NCBI RefSeq assembly: GCF_003254575.1
Contig: NZ_QJUA01000042.1
Span: forward strand, 1-48,591
Source: Mycobacterium kyogaense
Lineage (GTDB): Bacteria > Actinomycetota > Actinomycetes > Mycobacteriales > Mycobacteriaceae
DNA length: 48,591 nucleotides
Reading direction: 5' to 3'
Shown here: in pieces, positions 8,420 to 16,083 of the stretch
How positions within the stretch are numbered: the stretch's first letter is position 1
How the letters are laid out: each line of letters starts with the position of its first letter
Program-made: the position numbers and the translations under genes
The notes under the pieces: generated by a model
The model's input: only the letters and a program-made list of their open reading frames with translations
Told to the model about the DNA's origin: nothing
Database searches by the model: none

Positions 8420-9214
8420 GTGCCCGATCTGCCTGACGTCCGGCGCACCCGAGCGGTGTCGCGCCGCGACGCGCTGCGCTTCGCCGCTGCAGCATCCGCC
8501 GGCCTGGGCGTCGCCGCCCTGGGCGCCGGTGCGCCCACGGCGTCGGCGGCCGCGCCCACGCTGATCGATTTCGCCGCCGCACAGATCCCGGCCGATGCGA
8601 TTCGAGCGGCCGGCCATGCCGGCGTCGTCAACTACGTGTCCCTGTCGCGGCCCGGATCGAACTTCGGCGCCAAGCCGATCACGCTGCCCTACGCGCGCTC
8701 GCTGAATGCGCAGGGGCTCGTCATCGTCAGTAACTATCAGTACGGAAAGCCCGGCGGCACTGCACCATCGGACTTCACCCGCGGGTTCGCCGGCGGCGTC
8801 GCCGACGCCAAGACCGGCTGGGGACTGCACACCGCCGCCGGAGGCGGCCGCAGCGCGCCGATCTTCTTCACGATCGACGAAGACATCAGCCGCGACACCT
8901 GGAACACCGTTGCCCTGCCCTGGTTTCGCGGGATCAACTCAGTCCTGGGGGTGCAGCGCACCGGTATCTACGGCGGCATCGATGCGTGCCAGTGGGCGAT
9001 TGCCGATGGCGTCGTCGGGGCGTCCAGCGTTCCTGGCTATCGGTGGGCCTGGCAGACCAAGGCGTGGTCCGGCAATCGCATCCATCCGCAAGCGGTGCTC
9101 TACCAACGCATCGTCGACACAGCGTCGAACCCGGGCCCGCTGGTCGGCGGCATGCGTGTGGACGTCAACGACGTGATGGCCCGCGACGTCGGGCAGTGGA
9201 ACCTGCATCAGTGA
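8420..9214 (+). CDS. Tat-exported DUF1906 (Rv2525c-like glycoside-hydrolase-like) protein
   Basis: Predicted secreted protein of 264 residues. The N-terminus has a Tat signal, SRRDALRFAAAASAG, with an AxA site (TASAAA, about residue 40). The mature domain begins LIDFAAAQIPADAIRAAG and contains FFTIDEDIS and GIYGGIDACQWA, typical of the DUF1906 TIM-barrel-like family that includes Rv2525c, a Tat substrate affecting cell-wall properties. The acidic pair in IDED is a candidate catalytic or binding site. GTG at 8420 was chosen because it puts the twin arginines near the N-terminus; no strong ribosome-binding site precedes it. The last 50 bp overlap the convergent hydrolase gene. Enzyme activity is unproven. 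Confidence 0.8.
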   Translation: MPDLPDVRRTRAVSRRDALRFAAAASAGLGVAALGAGAPTASAAAPTLIDFAAAQIPADAIRAAGHAGVVNYVSLSRPGSNFGAKPITLPYARSLNAQGLVIVSNYQYGKPGGTAPSDFTRGFAGGVADAKTGWGLHTAAGGGRSAPIFFTIDEDISRDTWNTVALPWFRGINSVLGVQRTGIYGGIDACQWAIADGVVGASSVPGYRWAWQTKAWSGNRIHPQAVLYQRIVDTASNPGPLVGGMRVDVNDVMARDVGQWNLHQ

Positions 9215-10553
9215 CCGCCAGGTGCTCGAGCAGCCAGAGCTGGGAGTGATCCAGCCATTGGCGGTAATGGCCCATCGCGCAATGGTCGTCGTCGGGATAG
9301 AGCAGCAGGGTGGCGTTGCCGGCGGCCGCGGCGAGGTCACGGCTGTCCTGGGTATCCAACAGGGTGTCATGGTCCCCGTTGATCACCAACAGCGGAATGG
9401 TGATGTCTGAGTAGCGATCCCGGATGGACAGCGCTCGTAGCCTGCTGATCAGGTCGATGGGATGAGCCGCACCAACGGTGTTGGCCAGAGCGTGCAGGAT
9501 GATCTGAGGTGTGCCGAGCGCGCCCCCATGGAAGGAGCGGTGTGTCGGCGCTCCGCACGCTATCGCGCACGCCAGCCGATCGCTCGTGGCGGCCATGCGC
9601 GCAGTCCAGTAACCGCCGAAGCTGACCCCGACCATCGCGATCCGGTCGGCGTCGAGCCGGGTGTCGGAAGCGAGGTGCTCGATGACGTGGTGATAGATCG
9701 CTTCTGATTGCGGCCCCATCGAGTCGGTGTAGGCATAGCTGCCGGGCATCTCCATCAGGAACATCGCCATGCCGGATTCGCGGTAACGCAATTGAGGGAT
9801 CGCCAACTCTTGGACCGTGCCCTCCAGCCCGTTGGTGGTCAGCACCACCGCATGCGGTCCAGGGCCCGGCGGCAGGATGAGGTAGCCATGGGCGGAGTCA
9901 GTGCCGACGACCGGGATCTCGACCTTCTCGACCGTCAGGCCGAGCGCGGGAAGCATTGCCGCGACCAGGATGTCGAAGAGGTTCCGTGAGCGCCGATATG
10001 CCTGCATCCGTTGAGGGTCGTGACCTGGAAAGGCGCTGACCTGGTAATAGGTGATCGCCTTCACCCATGCGTCGATCACTCTGAATGCCAGGGTGATGCG
10101 TTCGCGATCGCCGCTCGGCACGTGTTCCTCCACGAGTTCGACGATCGTGCGCGGGTCGGCCTGCGGCCCGTGATCGGCGAACAGTTCCGCGGCGGGGGCG
10201 ATCCACGCCGCAAGTCCGTCGGAGTGCTCGGCGGCGGCAAGGTTCGGGTCGGTGAGGTCAGGCACGGCAGAGTCGCCCCCGGCCAACTCCCGCAGGAAGT
10301 CAGCGGCTCGCCGGGCATGCGCCTCGGCGATGGCGTTCCAGTGACGGCACCAGCGGTCGTCGCGGAATGAGCGGGCGTCTCTGATCTGCCGGGCGAACGA
10401 GGCATGGTCGAGTCCACCCATGTTGGCGTAGCGCAGCACGAACAGCGCCGGAAGGAATGGCGCGGCGCCGACGAAGCGGGCAGCCACATTCGTGCTACGG
10501 GTGAACGCACACGCCGTCACGAAGAATTTCTGCGGCAGACGGGCCTCGGCCAT
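9165..10553 (-). CDS. Alpha/beta hydrolase, FrsA / pseudooxynicotine-hydrolase type
   Basis: Cytoplasmic hydrolase of 462 residues: a helical N-terminal domain (about 1-200) and a C-terminal alpha/beta-hydrolase core. Nucleophile elbow GVSFGG (about 316-321), acid in INGDHDTLL (about 404) and histidine in PDDDHCAMGH (about 432) form the likely triad. The helical cap plus this core resemble 2,6-dihydroxypseudooxynicotine hydrolase and FrsA-like enzymes, some of which cut C-C bonds of diketones. It is divergent from an FAH-family gene and shares the operator region at 10651-10707, so the two may act in one pathway. ATG at 10553 follows AAAGGAA. The substrate is not known. Confidence 0.75.
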   Translation of the reverse strand: MAEARLPQKFFVTACAFTRSTNVAARFVGAAPFLPALFVLRYANMGGLDHASFARQIRDARSFRDDRWCRHWNAIAEAHARRAADFLRELAGGDSAVPDLTDPNLAAAEHSDGLAAWIAPAAELFADHGPQADPRTIVELVEEHVPSGDRERITLAFRVIDAWVKAITYYQVSAFPGHDPQRMQAYRRSRNLFDILVAAMLPALGLTVEKVEIPVVGTDSAHGYLILPPGPGPHAVVLTTNGLEGTVQELAIPQLRYRESGMAMFLMEMPGSYAYTDSMGPQSEAIYHHVIEHLASDTRLDADRIAMVGVSFGGYWTARMAATSDRLACAIACGAPTHRSFHGGALGTPQIILHALANTVGAAHPIDLISRLRALSIRDRYSDITIPLLVINGDHDTLLDTQDSRDLAAAAGNATLLLYPDDDHCAMGHYRQWLDHSQLWLLEHLAVTDAGSTARRRGPSRR

Positions 10554-10650
10554 CGGGGTTCCTTTCAGTTCGTAGCGCTGGGGACGGTGTCACGGCTCGT
10601 TGCAGAACACGTCGTCGGCAACTTCCTGCACGCTTGACTCCCCAACATTC

Positions 10651-10707
10651 CGGAACGACTGTTCCGAGACTAGCATTGGTTTGCGATAATGTGGAACGAC
10701 TGTTCCG
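10651..10707 (+). promoter_or_regulatory. Twin-palindrome TetR operator overlapping a divergent promoter
   Basis: Two copies of the same palindrome lie between the divergent hydrolase and FAH genes: CGGAACGACTGTTCCG at 10651-10666 (perfect GGAAC-N4-GTTCC) and TGGAACGACTGTTCCG at 10692-10707, 41 bp apart, about four helical turns. A -10 like hexamer GATAAT (10685-10690) and a -35 like TTCCGA (10662-10667, spacing 17) fit between them, so binding would block the FAH/TetR promoter. The natural ligand protein is the TetR encoded at 11641. Confidence 0.8.
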
Positions 10708-10732
10708 GTGCTCGCGGGAGGATTGTTGGTCG

Positions 10733-11644
10733 ATGAAGCTCAGACGTGTGCGCGTCACCCATGGCGTGGAGCTGCAGGCTCGAGTCGATGATGACCCCTG
10801 GCAGCCCACCGACGACCGAACACCCCTGGGCGGGCGAATCTTCGACCACGAGTGGGAGGTGGCCCGCGCCGACGAACAGCTTCGCCACAGCACCGCGCTC
10901 CTGCCGTTTCAGCCGGTGTCGTTTCGGGACTTCATGCTCTACGAGCAGCACGTGCTCGACGCCAGCCGCGGTTTGGTCCGGCGATTCCACCCGCGCCAGT
11001 ACCGGCTCGTCGAGACGGTCGAGACCATCACACGGCGCACGTTTCCGTTGCTGAAACCTAAGCCCCTCTTCTACTCCCAGCCCATGTACTACGTGTCCAA
11101 CGCGTTGACATTCGTTCCGTCGGGGACGCCGATTGCCACGCCCGCATACAGTCACGCCCTGGATTACGAGCTGGAGATCGGGTTCGTGCTGGCGCGGGGC
11201 CTGTTCAACGCCACTCCGGCCGAGGCGCTCGACGCGATCGGGTCGTTCGTCGTGCTCAACGACTGGAGCGCTCGCGACGTTCAGCGCACCGAGATGGACA
11301 GCGGATTCGGCCCCCAGAAGGCCAAACACTTCGCCAGTTCACTCTCGGAGGTTGCCGTCACCGCCGACGAGATTCTTCCTCGCATCGATGCTCTTCGTGG
11401 AACGGTCTCGATCAACGGTTCTGTCGTGTCGACAGTGTCCAGCGCCGGTATGCAACACAGTGTGGGCGACGTCCTCGCGCACGCCTCCCACTCCGAACAT
11501 CTCTATCCGGGTGAACTTTTCGCCACCGGCACCCTTCCCGGCGGCAGCGGCATGGAAACCGGGCGTTGGCTGCACCCGGGGGACACGCTGGAACTCGCCA
11601 TCGACGGCATCGGTTGCATCGAACACGCCATCATCGAGTCATGA
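10733..11644 (+). CDS. Fumarylacetoacetate hydrolase (FAH) family protein
   Basis: Metal-dependent C-C bond hydrolase or decarboxylase of the FAH superfamily, 303 residues. The metal site is visible: DYELEIGFV (two Glu, about 150-155) and LNDWSARDVQ (Asp, about 181), followed by the Lys segment GPQKAKHFASS (about 196-206). The C-terminal GTLPGGSGMETGRWLHPGD resembles the family's product-side loop. ATG at 10733 has GGGAGG 10 bp upstream and lies just after the second operator palindrome; the in-frame start at 10634 would run through the promoter and was rejected. Its stop overlaps the TetR start. With the divergent alpha/beta hydrolase it could complete a ring-cleavage or diketone-cleavage route. 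Confidence 0.8.
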   Translation: MKLRRVRVTHGVELQARVDDDPWQPTDDRTPLGGRIFDHEWEVARADEQLRHSTALLPFQPVSFRDFMLYEQHVLDASRGLVRRFHPRQYRLVETVETITRRTFPLLKPKPLFYSQPMYYVSNALTFVPSGTPIATPAYSHALDYELEIGFVLARGLFNATPAEALDAIGSFVVLNDWSARDVQRTEMDSGFGPQKAKHFASSLSEVAVTADEILPRIDALRGTVSINGSVVSTVSSAGMQHSVGDVLAHASHSEHLYPGELFATGTLPGGSGMETGRWLHPGDTLELAIDGIGCIEHAIIES

Positions 11645-12327
11645 CCGGCCTTCCGGCAGCCGACCGGACCCACCGCGCCTCGCGGGCGGCCAACCGGGAG
11701 GACCTCCAGAACCGGTTACTCGACAGTGCCGAGGAACTTTTCGCCGACCGCGGCTATTTCGGCGTCAGCGTGCGCGACATCACCGATCACGCGGGCACGC
11801 GCCTCGCGGCAGTCAGCGAACGATTCGGAGGTAAGGAAGCGCTGTTCCGGGCAGTCCTGCTGCGCCGTATACAGCCGCTCAACGATGACCGCCGAACCCG
11901 CCTCGCAGCTGTGCCCAGCCGCGGCAGCCAGGCACGGCGGCTGCGTGCACTGATCGACGCGTTCACCGAACCGATGCACCAACGAGCTGGCGACCCACTG
12001 TGGGACAACTACTTTCGGTTCATCGCGCAACTGGCCAACTCCGGCCACCCCATCAAGCGCTTGATCGCCGAGGACTACAACGCCATCGCCTTTGACTTCA
12101 TCACCCGCCTTCACGCCATCTTCCCGTCCGCCGATGAGGCCGCCATCCACGATGCCTACCTACATATGGTCGCCGCCACCATGCACACCTACTCCAACAA
12201 CCTCCGCCTCGACAGCCTGACCGACGGGCGCCTGCACACCAGCGACATCGAAGAGCGCCACCAGGCTCTCCTGCGCTTCGCCGAGGGCGGAATCCTCGCG
12301 CTGGTCAAGGCGGCGCAGGGTCACTGA
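11641..12327 (+). CDS. TetR-family regulator of the hydrolase/FAH genes
   Basis: Repressor-type regulator of 228 residues. The N-terminal helix-turn-helix spans about 22-68: NRLLDSAEELFADRGYFGVS, then ITDHAGTRLAAVSERFGGKEALF. The C-terminal helical domain (about 80-225) would bind an effector and has the KstR2/ethR-like layout of catabolic TetR proteins. Overlaps the FAH gene by 4 bp (ATGA), so it is co-expressed with it. The twin palindromes at 10651-10707 are its likely operators and make it autoregulatory. Confidence 0.85.
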   Translation: MTGLPAADRTHRASRAANREDLQNRLLDSAEELFADRGYFGVSVRDITDHAGTRLAAVSERFGGKEALFRAVLLRRIQPLNDDRRTRLAAVPSRGSQARRLRALIDAFTEPMHQRAGDPLWDNYFRFIAQLANSGHPIKRLIAEDYNAIAFDFITRLHAIFPSADEAAIHDAYLHMVAATMHTYSNNLRLDSLTDGRLHTSDIEERHQALLRFAEGGILALVKAAQGH

Positions 12328-12409
12328 CCCGTGGGGGCAACGCGGGAGACACCGCCTGCCAGGCGGAAGGTATTGATTCGCCCGGCCTCGCGATTTAATA
12401 TGAATTAGA

Positions 12410-12436
12410 AAACAGGTGGCACCTGGTTGCCTGTTT
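12410..12436 (+). promoter_or_regulatory. Nested inverted repeats upstream of the flavin oxidoreductase gene
   Basis: AAACAGG at 12410-12416 and CCTGTTT at 12430-12436 form a 7-bp inverted repeat, and inside it CAGGT-GGC-ACCTG (12413-12425) is a second perfect palindrome. They follow an AT-rich stretch, GATTTAATATGAATTAGAAAA (12392-12412), that may hold the -10 element, and lie 17 bp before the ATG at 12454. A regulator binding here would control the 12454-14930 operon. The regulator is not obvious. Confidence 0.5.
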
Positions 12437-12453
12437 GGACGAATGGGAGCCCG

Positions 12454-13377
12454 ATGATGGCCCTGGCCGGAGCACTGGCATCCCGGTTGCGCTTACCGTT
12501 GATCGCGGCGCCGATGCTGAGAATTTCCGGCCCGGAGTTGGTCATCGCCGCCTGCCGCGCGGGCGTCATCGGCGCATTTCCCACTGCCAACGCTCGAAGT
12601 GTCGAGCAACTCGACGAATGGTTGACCATGATGTCCACTGCAGGCATCACCACGCCCTACGGCGCGAACCTCATCATCAGACAACCGGCGCTCGCCGACC
12701 ACGTGGCGTGTCTGATCGAGCACCGCGCGGAGATCGTGATCACGAGCGTGGGCTCCCCCGCGCCCGTGGTGCAACCGCTCCACGACATCGGGGCACTCGT
12801 TCTCGCCGACGTCGCGACGCTGGACCACGCGCGCAAGGCCGTCGCCGCCGGGGTCGACGGCCTTGTCCTACTGACTGCAGGCGCAGGCGGCCAGACCGGG
12901 TGGATGAACCCATTCGCGTTCGTCCGTGCAGTCCGCGAATTCTTCGACGGGACAGTGGTGTTGGCCGGCGGCATGAGCGACGGGCACGCCCTGCGGGCAG
13001 CGATCTCCTTGGGCTGCGACTTGGGATACATGGGAACCCGCTTCATCGCGACCACGGAGAGCCGGGCCTCGCAGGAGTACCGCGACATGCTGGTGACGTC
13101 CACGATCGACGATGTCATGCTGACGAGTGCGTTCACGGGACTGCCGTGCAGCATGTTACGTCCGGCGATCCGCGCCGCCGGTCTGGACCCGGCGCAGTTG
13201 AACGAGCAGATCACGGCGGCGAACGCGACAGAACTGTACGGGGGCAAGACCGACCATGGCGGACCCAGGCGATGGCAGGACATCTTCAGCGCCGGGCACA
13301 CCGTCTCGGCCATCGAACGGACAAGCGACGTATCGGATCTCATCGATCAACTCGCGCTGGAATTCGAGGCGAAGTGA
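12454..13377 (+). CDS. Nitronate monooxygenase / NPD-family FMN oxidoreductase
   Basis: TIM-barrel flavoprotein of 307 residues. The N-terminal strand LPLIAAPMLRISGPEL, the mid segment TAGAGGQTGWMNPFAF (about 145-160) and the phosphate-binding GGMSDGHALRAAISLGCD then YMGTRFIAT (about 170-200) mark the nitronate monooxygenase/2-nitropropane dioxygenase family. Many members are class II or simply flavin reductases. The histidine usually found after AGG in the family's AGGHxG motif is replaced by Gln (GGQTG), so classical nitronate oxidation is doubtful. ATG at 12454 follows GGGAG; TTG 12427 was rejected. Stop overlaps the ligase start, so the two form an operon. Confidence 0.8.
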   Translation: MMALAGALASRLRLPLIAAPMLRISGPELVIAACRAGVIGAFPTANARSVEQLDEWLTMMSTAGITTPYGANLIIRQPALADHVACLIEHRAEIVITSVGSPAPVVQPLHDIGALVLADVATLDHARKAVAAGVDGLVLLTAGAGGQTGWMNPFAFVRAVREFFDGTVVLAGGMSDGHALRAAISLGCDLGYMGTRFIATTESRASQEYRDMLVTSTIDDVMLTSAFTGLPCSMLRPAIRAAGLDPAQLNEQITAANATELYGGKTDHGGPRRWQDIFSAGHTVSAIERTSDVSDLIDQLALEFEAK

Positions 13378-14930
13378 CGACGGCCACGCGATCCCTGACG
13401 ACCTCACCGACGGTGGGCGGGTCGGCCCTGCGCGCGCTCGCCCGACATCCGCAACGCAGTGCATTCGTCGATCCTTCGGGTAAGCACACCACGTATGCCG
13501 CGGCGGCCGAACTCATCGGCCGCTACCAAGCCGTTCTGAGCGAACACGGCCTCCAAAGAGGCTCGTGCGTGGCAATTCTGAGCGCCAACCGCATGGAGTC
13601 CTGGTGCGCGTCCGTCGCCGTGCAGGCCGGCGGAATGACGGTGACGTGGCTACATCCATTGGCATCCATCGAGGACCAGCGCTTTCAGATCGAGCACAGC
13701 GAGGCCGATGCCGTCATCGTCGACGAGCAGAACTTCGGTCGACGTGGTCGTGACCTGGATGCTGCATTCTCTTTCGGCGCTGCGGACTACGGCGTCGGTC
13801 TGTCCGAGGCTGCCGCCGGCGTCGGACCGCGGGCACCACACGACTGCGCCGACGCCGGCGACGTCGCGATCATCAACTACACCGGGGGCACGACTGGTCG
13901 GCCGAAAGGTGTGCTGCGACGCCACGCACCGTTGGTGGCCTCAGCCGCAGCGATACTGGCAGACTTCGAGATACCCGAATCTCCACGCTATCTCGCCGTC
14001 GCCCCCAACAGTCACGTGGGCGGGTCGATGATTCTGCCGGTCCTGGCGCGAGGCGGCACGGTCCACCTTCACCACGGGTTCGATCCCGCTGCCGTTCTGG
14101 GCGCCATCGCCGCCGAACGAATCAGCATCACGCTGCTCGTACCGACGATGATCTACGCGCTGCTCGACCATCCGATGTTGGGTCACACCGATACGTCCGC
14201 GTTGGAGGTTTTGCTCTACGGCGCCGCGCCGATGCCACCCTCGCGCCTCGCCGAGGGGCACCGTCGCCTGGGCCCCGTGTTCGCCCAGCTGTACGGGCAG
14301 ACCGAATACCACCCCATCAGCTATCTCTCCCGCAGCGATCACCAAGACCCGACGCTGGCAGGCTCCTGCGGTGTTCCGACCACGACCACCGAGGTACGCA
14401 TCCTCGACGACCTCGGCAACGAGGTTGCGCGGGGCGCGGCTGGTGAACTGGCGGTCCGCGGCCCGGCCGCAATGGAGTCCTACTTCAAGCAGCAGGAACC
14501 GGAACCCACACGCGACGGTTGGATACTGACCGGCGACATGGCGACCGTGGACGGCCGCGGATACCTGCGCGTCGTCGATCGCAAGAAAGACATGATCATC
14601 AGCGGCGGATTCAACGTGTATCCCCGCGAGGTGGAGGACGCACTGGCGTCTCACCCAGATGTCGCCGAAGCCGCCGTCTTCGGCGTCCCCGACGACCACT
14701 GGGGTGAAATCGTGGTGGCCGCCGTCGTCCTGCGACCCGGCGCCGTCTCCGACCCGGCCACGCTCATCAGCCATGTTCGTGACGTCAAGGGCTCGTTGCA
14801 CACACCCAAGCAGTTGCTGGTGACCGACGTCCTGCCGCGTACGGCGCTGGGCAAGGTCGACAAGAAGGCACTCCGGAGCACGCATTTACACACCGGTCGC
14901 GGAACAGCCAACGGAACGCGCGCCGAATAG
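13374..14930 (+). CDS. AMP-forming acyl-CoA synthetase / ligase
   Basis: Adenylate-forming enzyme of 518 residues that activates a carboxylic acid to its CoA thioester. Core motifs are INYTGGTTGRPKGV (A3, about 166-179), LYGQTEYH (A5, about 304), GWILTGDMATVDGRGYL (A7, about 382-398), VDRKKDMIISGGFNVYP (A8, about 401-417) and the C-terminal catalytic Lys in PRTALGKVDKKAL (about 491-503). GTG start at 13374 overlaps the flavin oxidoreductase stop (GTGA). The specificity pocket was not assigned; the catabolic context favours an aromatic or medium-chain acid. The same frame is open 939 bp upstream, but that part is antiparallel noise across the preceding gene. Confidence 0.85.
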   Translation: MTTATRSLTTSPTVGGSALRALARHPQRSAFVDPSGKHTTYAAAAELIGRYQAVLSEHGLQRGSCVAILSANRMESWCASVAVQAGGMTVTWLHPLASIEDQRFQIEHSEADAVIVDEQNFGRRGRDLDAAFSFGAADYGVGLSEAAAGVGPRAPHDCADAGDVAIINYTGGTTGRPKGVLRRHAPLVASAAAILADFEIPESPRYLAVAPNSHVGGSMILPVLARGGTVHLHHGFDPAAVLGAIAAERISITLLVPTMIYALLDHPMLGHTDTSALEVLLYGAAPMPPSRLAEGHRRLGPVFAQLYGQTEYHPISYLSRSDHQDPTLAGSCGVPTTTTEVRILDDLGNEVARGAAGELAVRGPAAMESYFKQQEPEPTRDGWILTGDMATVDGRGYLRVVDRKKDMIISGGFNVYPREVEDALASHPDVAEAAVFGVPDDHWGEIVVAAVVLRPGAVSDPATLISHVRDVKGSLHTPKQLLVTDVLPRTALGKVDKKALRSTHLHTGRGTANGTRAE

Positions 14931-14943
14931 TCTCTCGTAGGCT

Positions 14944-15024
14944 CCCGCTTTCACTTTGATCTTCGACAACGCCTCACTGCAGCGAGTCGCAGTGTCCGAG
15001 AACCTGTCATGACGGACTCTCGAG
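14944..15024 (+). repeat. Diverged direct repeat, copy 1 (left flank of the aromatic cluster)
   Basis: This stretch between the ligase and LysR 3' ends aligns without gaps to 31649-31733: 50 of the first 76 bases are identical. The best-conserved parts are CCCGCTTTC at offset 0, ACTGC(A/G)GCGA at offset 32 and CTGTCATG(A/G)CGGA(C/T)TC at offset 60. Both copies are in the same orientation and lie just outside the catabolic cluster. No ORF is evident in it. The rest of the 174-bp gap (14931-15104) shows nothing else. Confidence 0.7.
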
Positions 15025-15104
15025 TGTGGCGATGGGGATCGCGGCGAATCGTGTTGGGCCACCAGATTCGATCACCGATGGTTTGGCTCAGTACGACATA
15101 TCGG

Positions 15105-16010
15105 TTACGGCCTGGACGTCGCGCCTTCCGACGCAATGTCACAAAGCGTCGCGGTGGCCCTCCGAATTAGCTGGTCGTGTGCCGAGGCGGACCAGGCAGC
15201 CACCAGATCGACGCCGAGGGCGCGCGGCCGCAGCGGCCGATACGCGACGCCGGCGACGTCCAAGGCAGCTGTCGGTGCAGGCACGATCGCTACTCCGAGA
15301 CCGGCGGCCACGAGCGTCACCAGGGTCGAGGTCTCCTGCACTTCGTGACGCACCAGAGGAGTGAAGCCGGCCTCGGCGCACAGGCTCGTCACGACGGTAC
15401 CCATGACTGACCGACCACCACCGACGTGAGCGACGAACTCCTCCTCGCGCAGATCGCCGATCGCCAACCCCTTTCGCCGGCTCAGACGATGCCCCTCGGG
15501 CAGCGCCACCAATAGCGAGTCGCGGCGGACGATCTCGGTGCACAGTCCGGGATCGACCACCGGAGGGCGTAGCAGCGCAAGGTCGATCTGCCCCGCCGCC
15601 AGCGCCGTCAGCTGCGCCGGGGCGAGCATCTCACCGCGCACGCGGACGTCGACATCGGGAAGCAGTTCACGTAGCGCGCGGACGAGCTGCGGCAGCACTG
15701 AATAGGTGGCCGAGCCGACACACCCGATCGTGAGCCGTCCGGTGGTGCCCTCTGCAACGCGGCGGGCTACGTCGGCGGCATCGTCCACCGCGGCCAGGAT
15801 CGCGATGGCGCGGTCCAGGTACGCCTGGCCGGCGGGGGTCAGCTCGACACTGCGAGTGGAGCGGGTCAGCAGGGCGACACCCAACTCGCGTTCGAGCTGA
15901 CGGATCTGTTGGGACAGTGGAGGTTGGGCGATGTGCAGTCGCTGCGCAGCGCGGCCGAAGTGGAGTTCTTCGGCGACGGATCGGAAGTAGCGCAGGTGCC
16001 GCAGCTCCAT
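15105..16010 (-). CDS. LysR-family regulator of pcaFIJ (BenM/CatR type)
   Basis: Activator-type regulator of 301 residues. The N-terminal helix-turn-helix (about 1-60) includes MELRHLRYFRSVAEELHFGRA and LHIAQPPLSQQIRQLERELG, the aromatic-catabolism subclass of LysR. The C-terminal two-lobed domain (about 90-295) begins GRLTIGCVGSATYSVLP and would bind a pathway intermediate such as beta-ketoadipate or muconate. It is divergent from pcaF with a 73-bp gap, the usual layout for a LysR gene and its target operon. Confidence 0.9.
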   Translation of the reverse strand: MELRHLRYFRSVAEELHFGRAAQRLHIAQPPLSQQIRQLERELGVALLTRSTRSVELTPAGQAYLDRAIAILAAVDDAADVARRVAEGTTGRLTIGCVGSATYSVLPQLVRALRELLPDVDVRVRGEMLAPAQLTALAAGQIDLALLRPPVVDPGLCTEIVRRDSLLVALPEGHRLSRRKGLAIGDLREEEFVAHVGGGRSVMGTVVTSLCAEAGFTPLVRHEVQETSTLVTLVAAGLGVAIVPAPTAALDVAGVAYRPLRPRALGVDLVAAWSASAHDQLIRRATATLCDIASEGATSRP

Positions 16011-16083
16011 TAAGATTTTCCACCTATCAATTCTGCTGATTTAAGTATTTCAGAGTATCGTCGGTGCGTCCTATCGTCGAGGC
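16011..16083 (+). promoter_or_regulatory. LysR/pcaF divergent promoter region
   Basis: Locally AT-rich 73-bp gap between divergent genes. An interrupted palindrome CTGA-N10-TCAG at 16036-16053 has the dyad shape expected of a LysR site, and GAGTAT (16053-16058) may be part of the pcaF -10. The assignment is by position and symmetry only. Confidence 0.45.

Noticed and set aside
12435..13373. Upstream extension of the acyl-CoA ligase frame over the flavin oxidoreductase gene
   Set aside because: Arg/His-rich shadow translation; the GTG at 13374 overlaps the preceding stop, as is common in this window.
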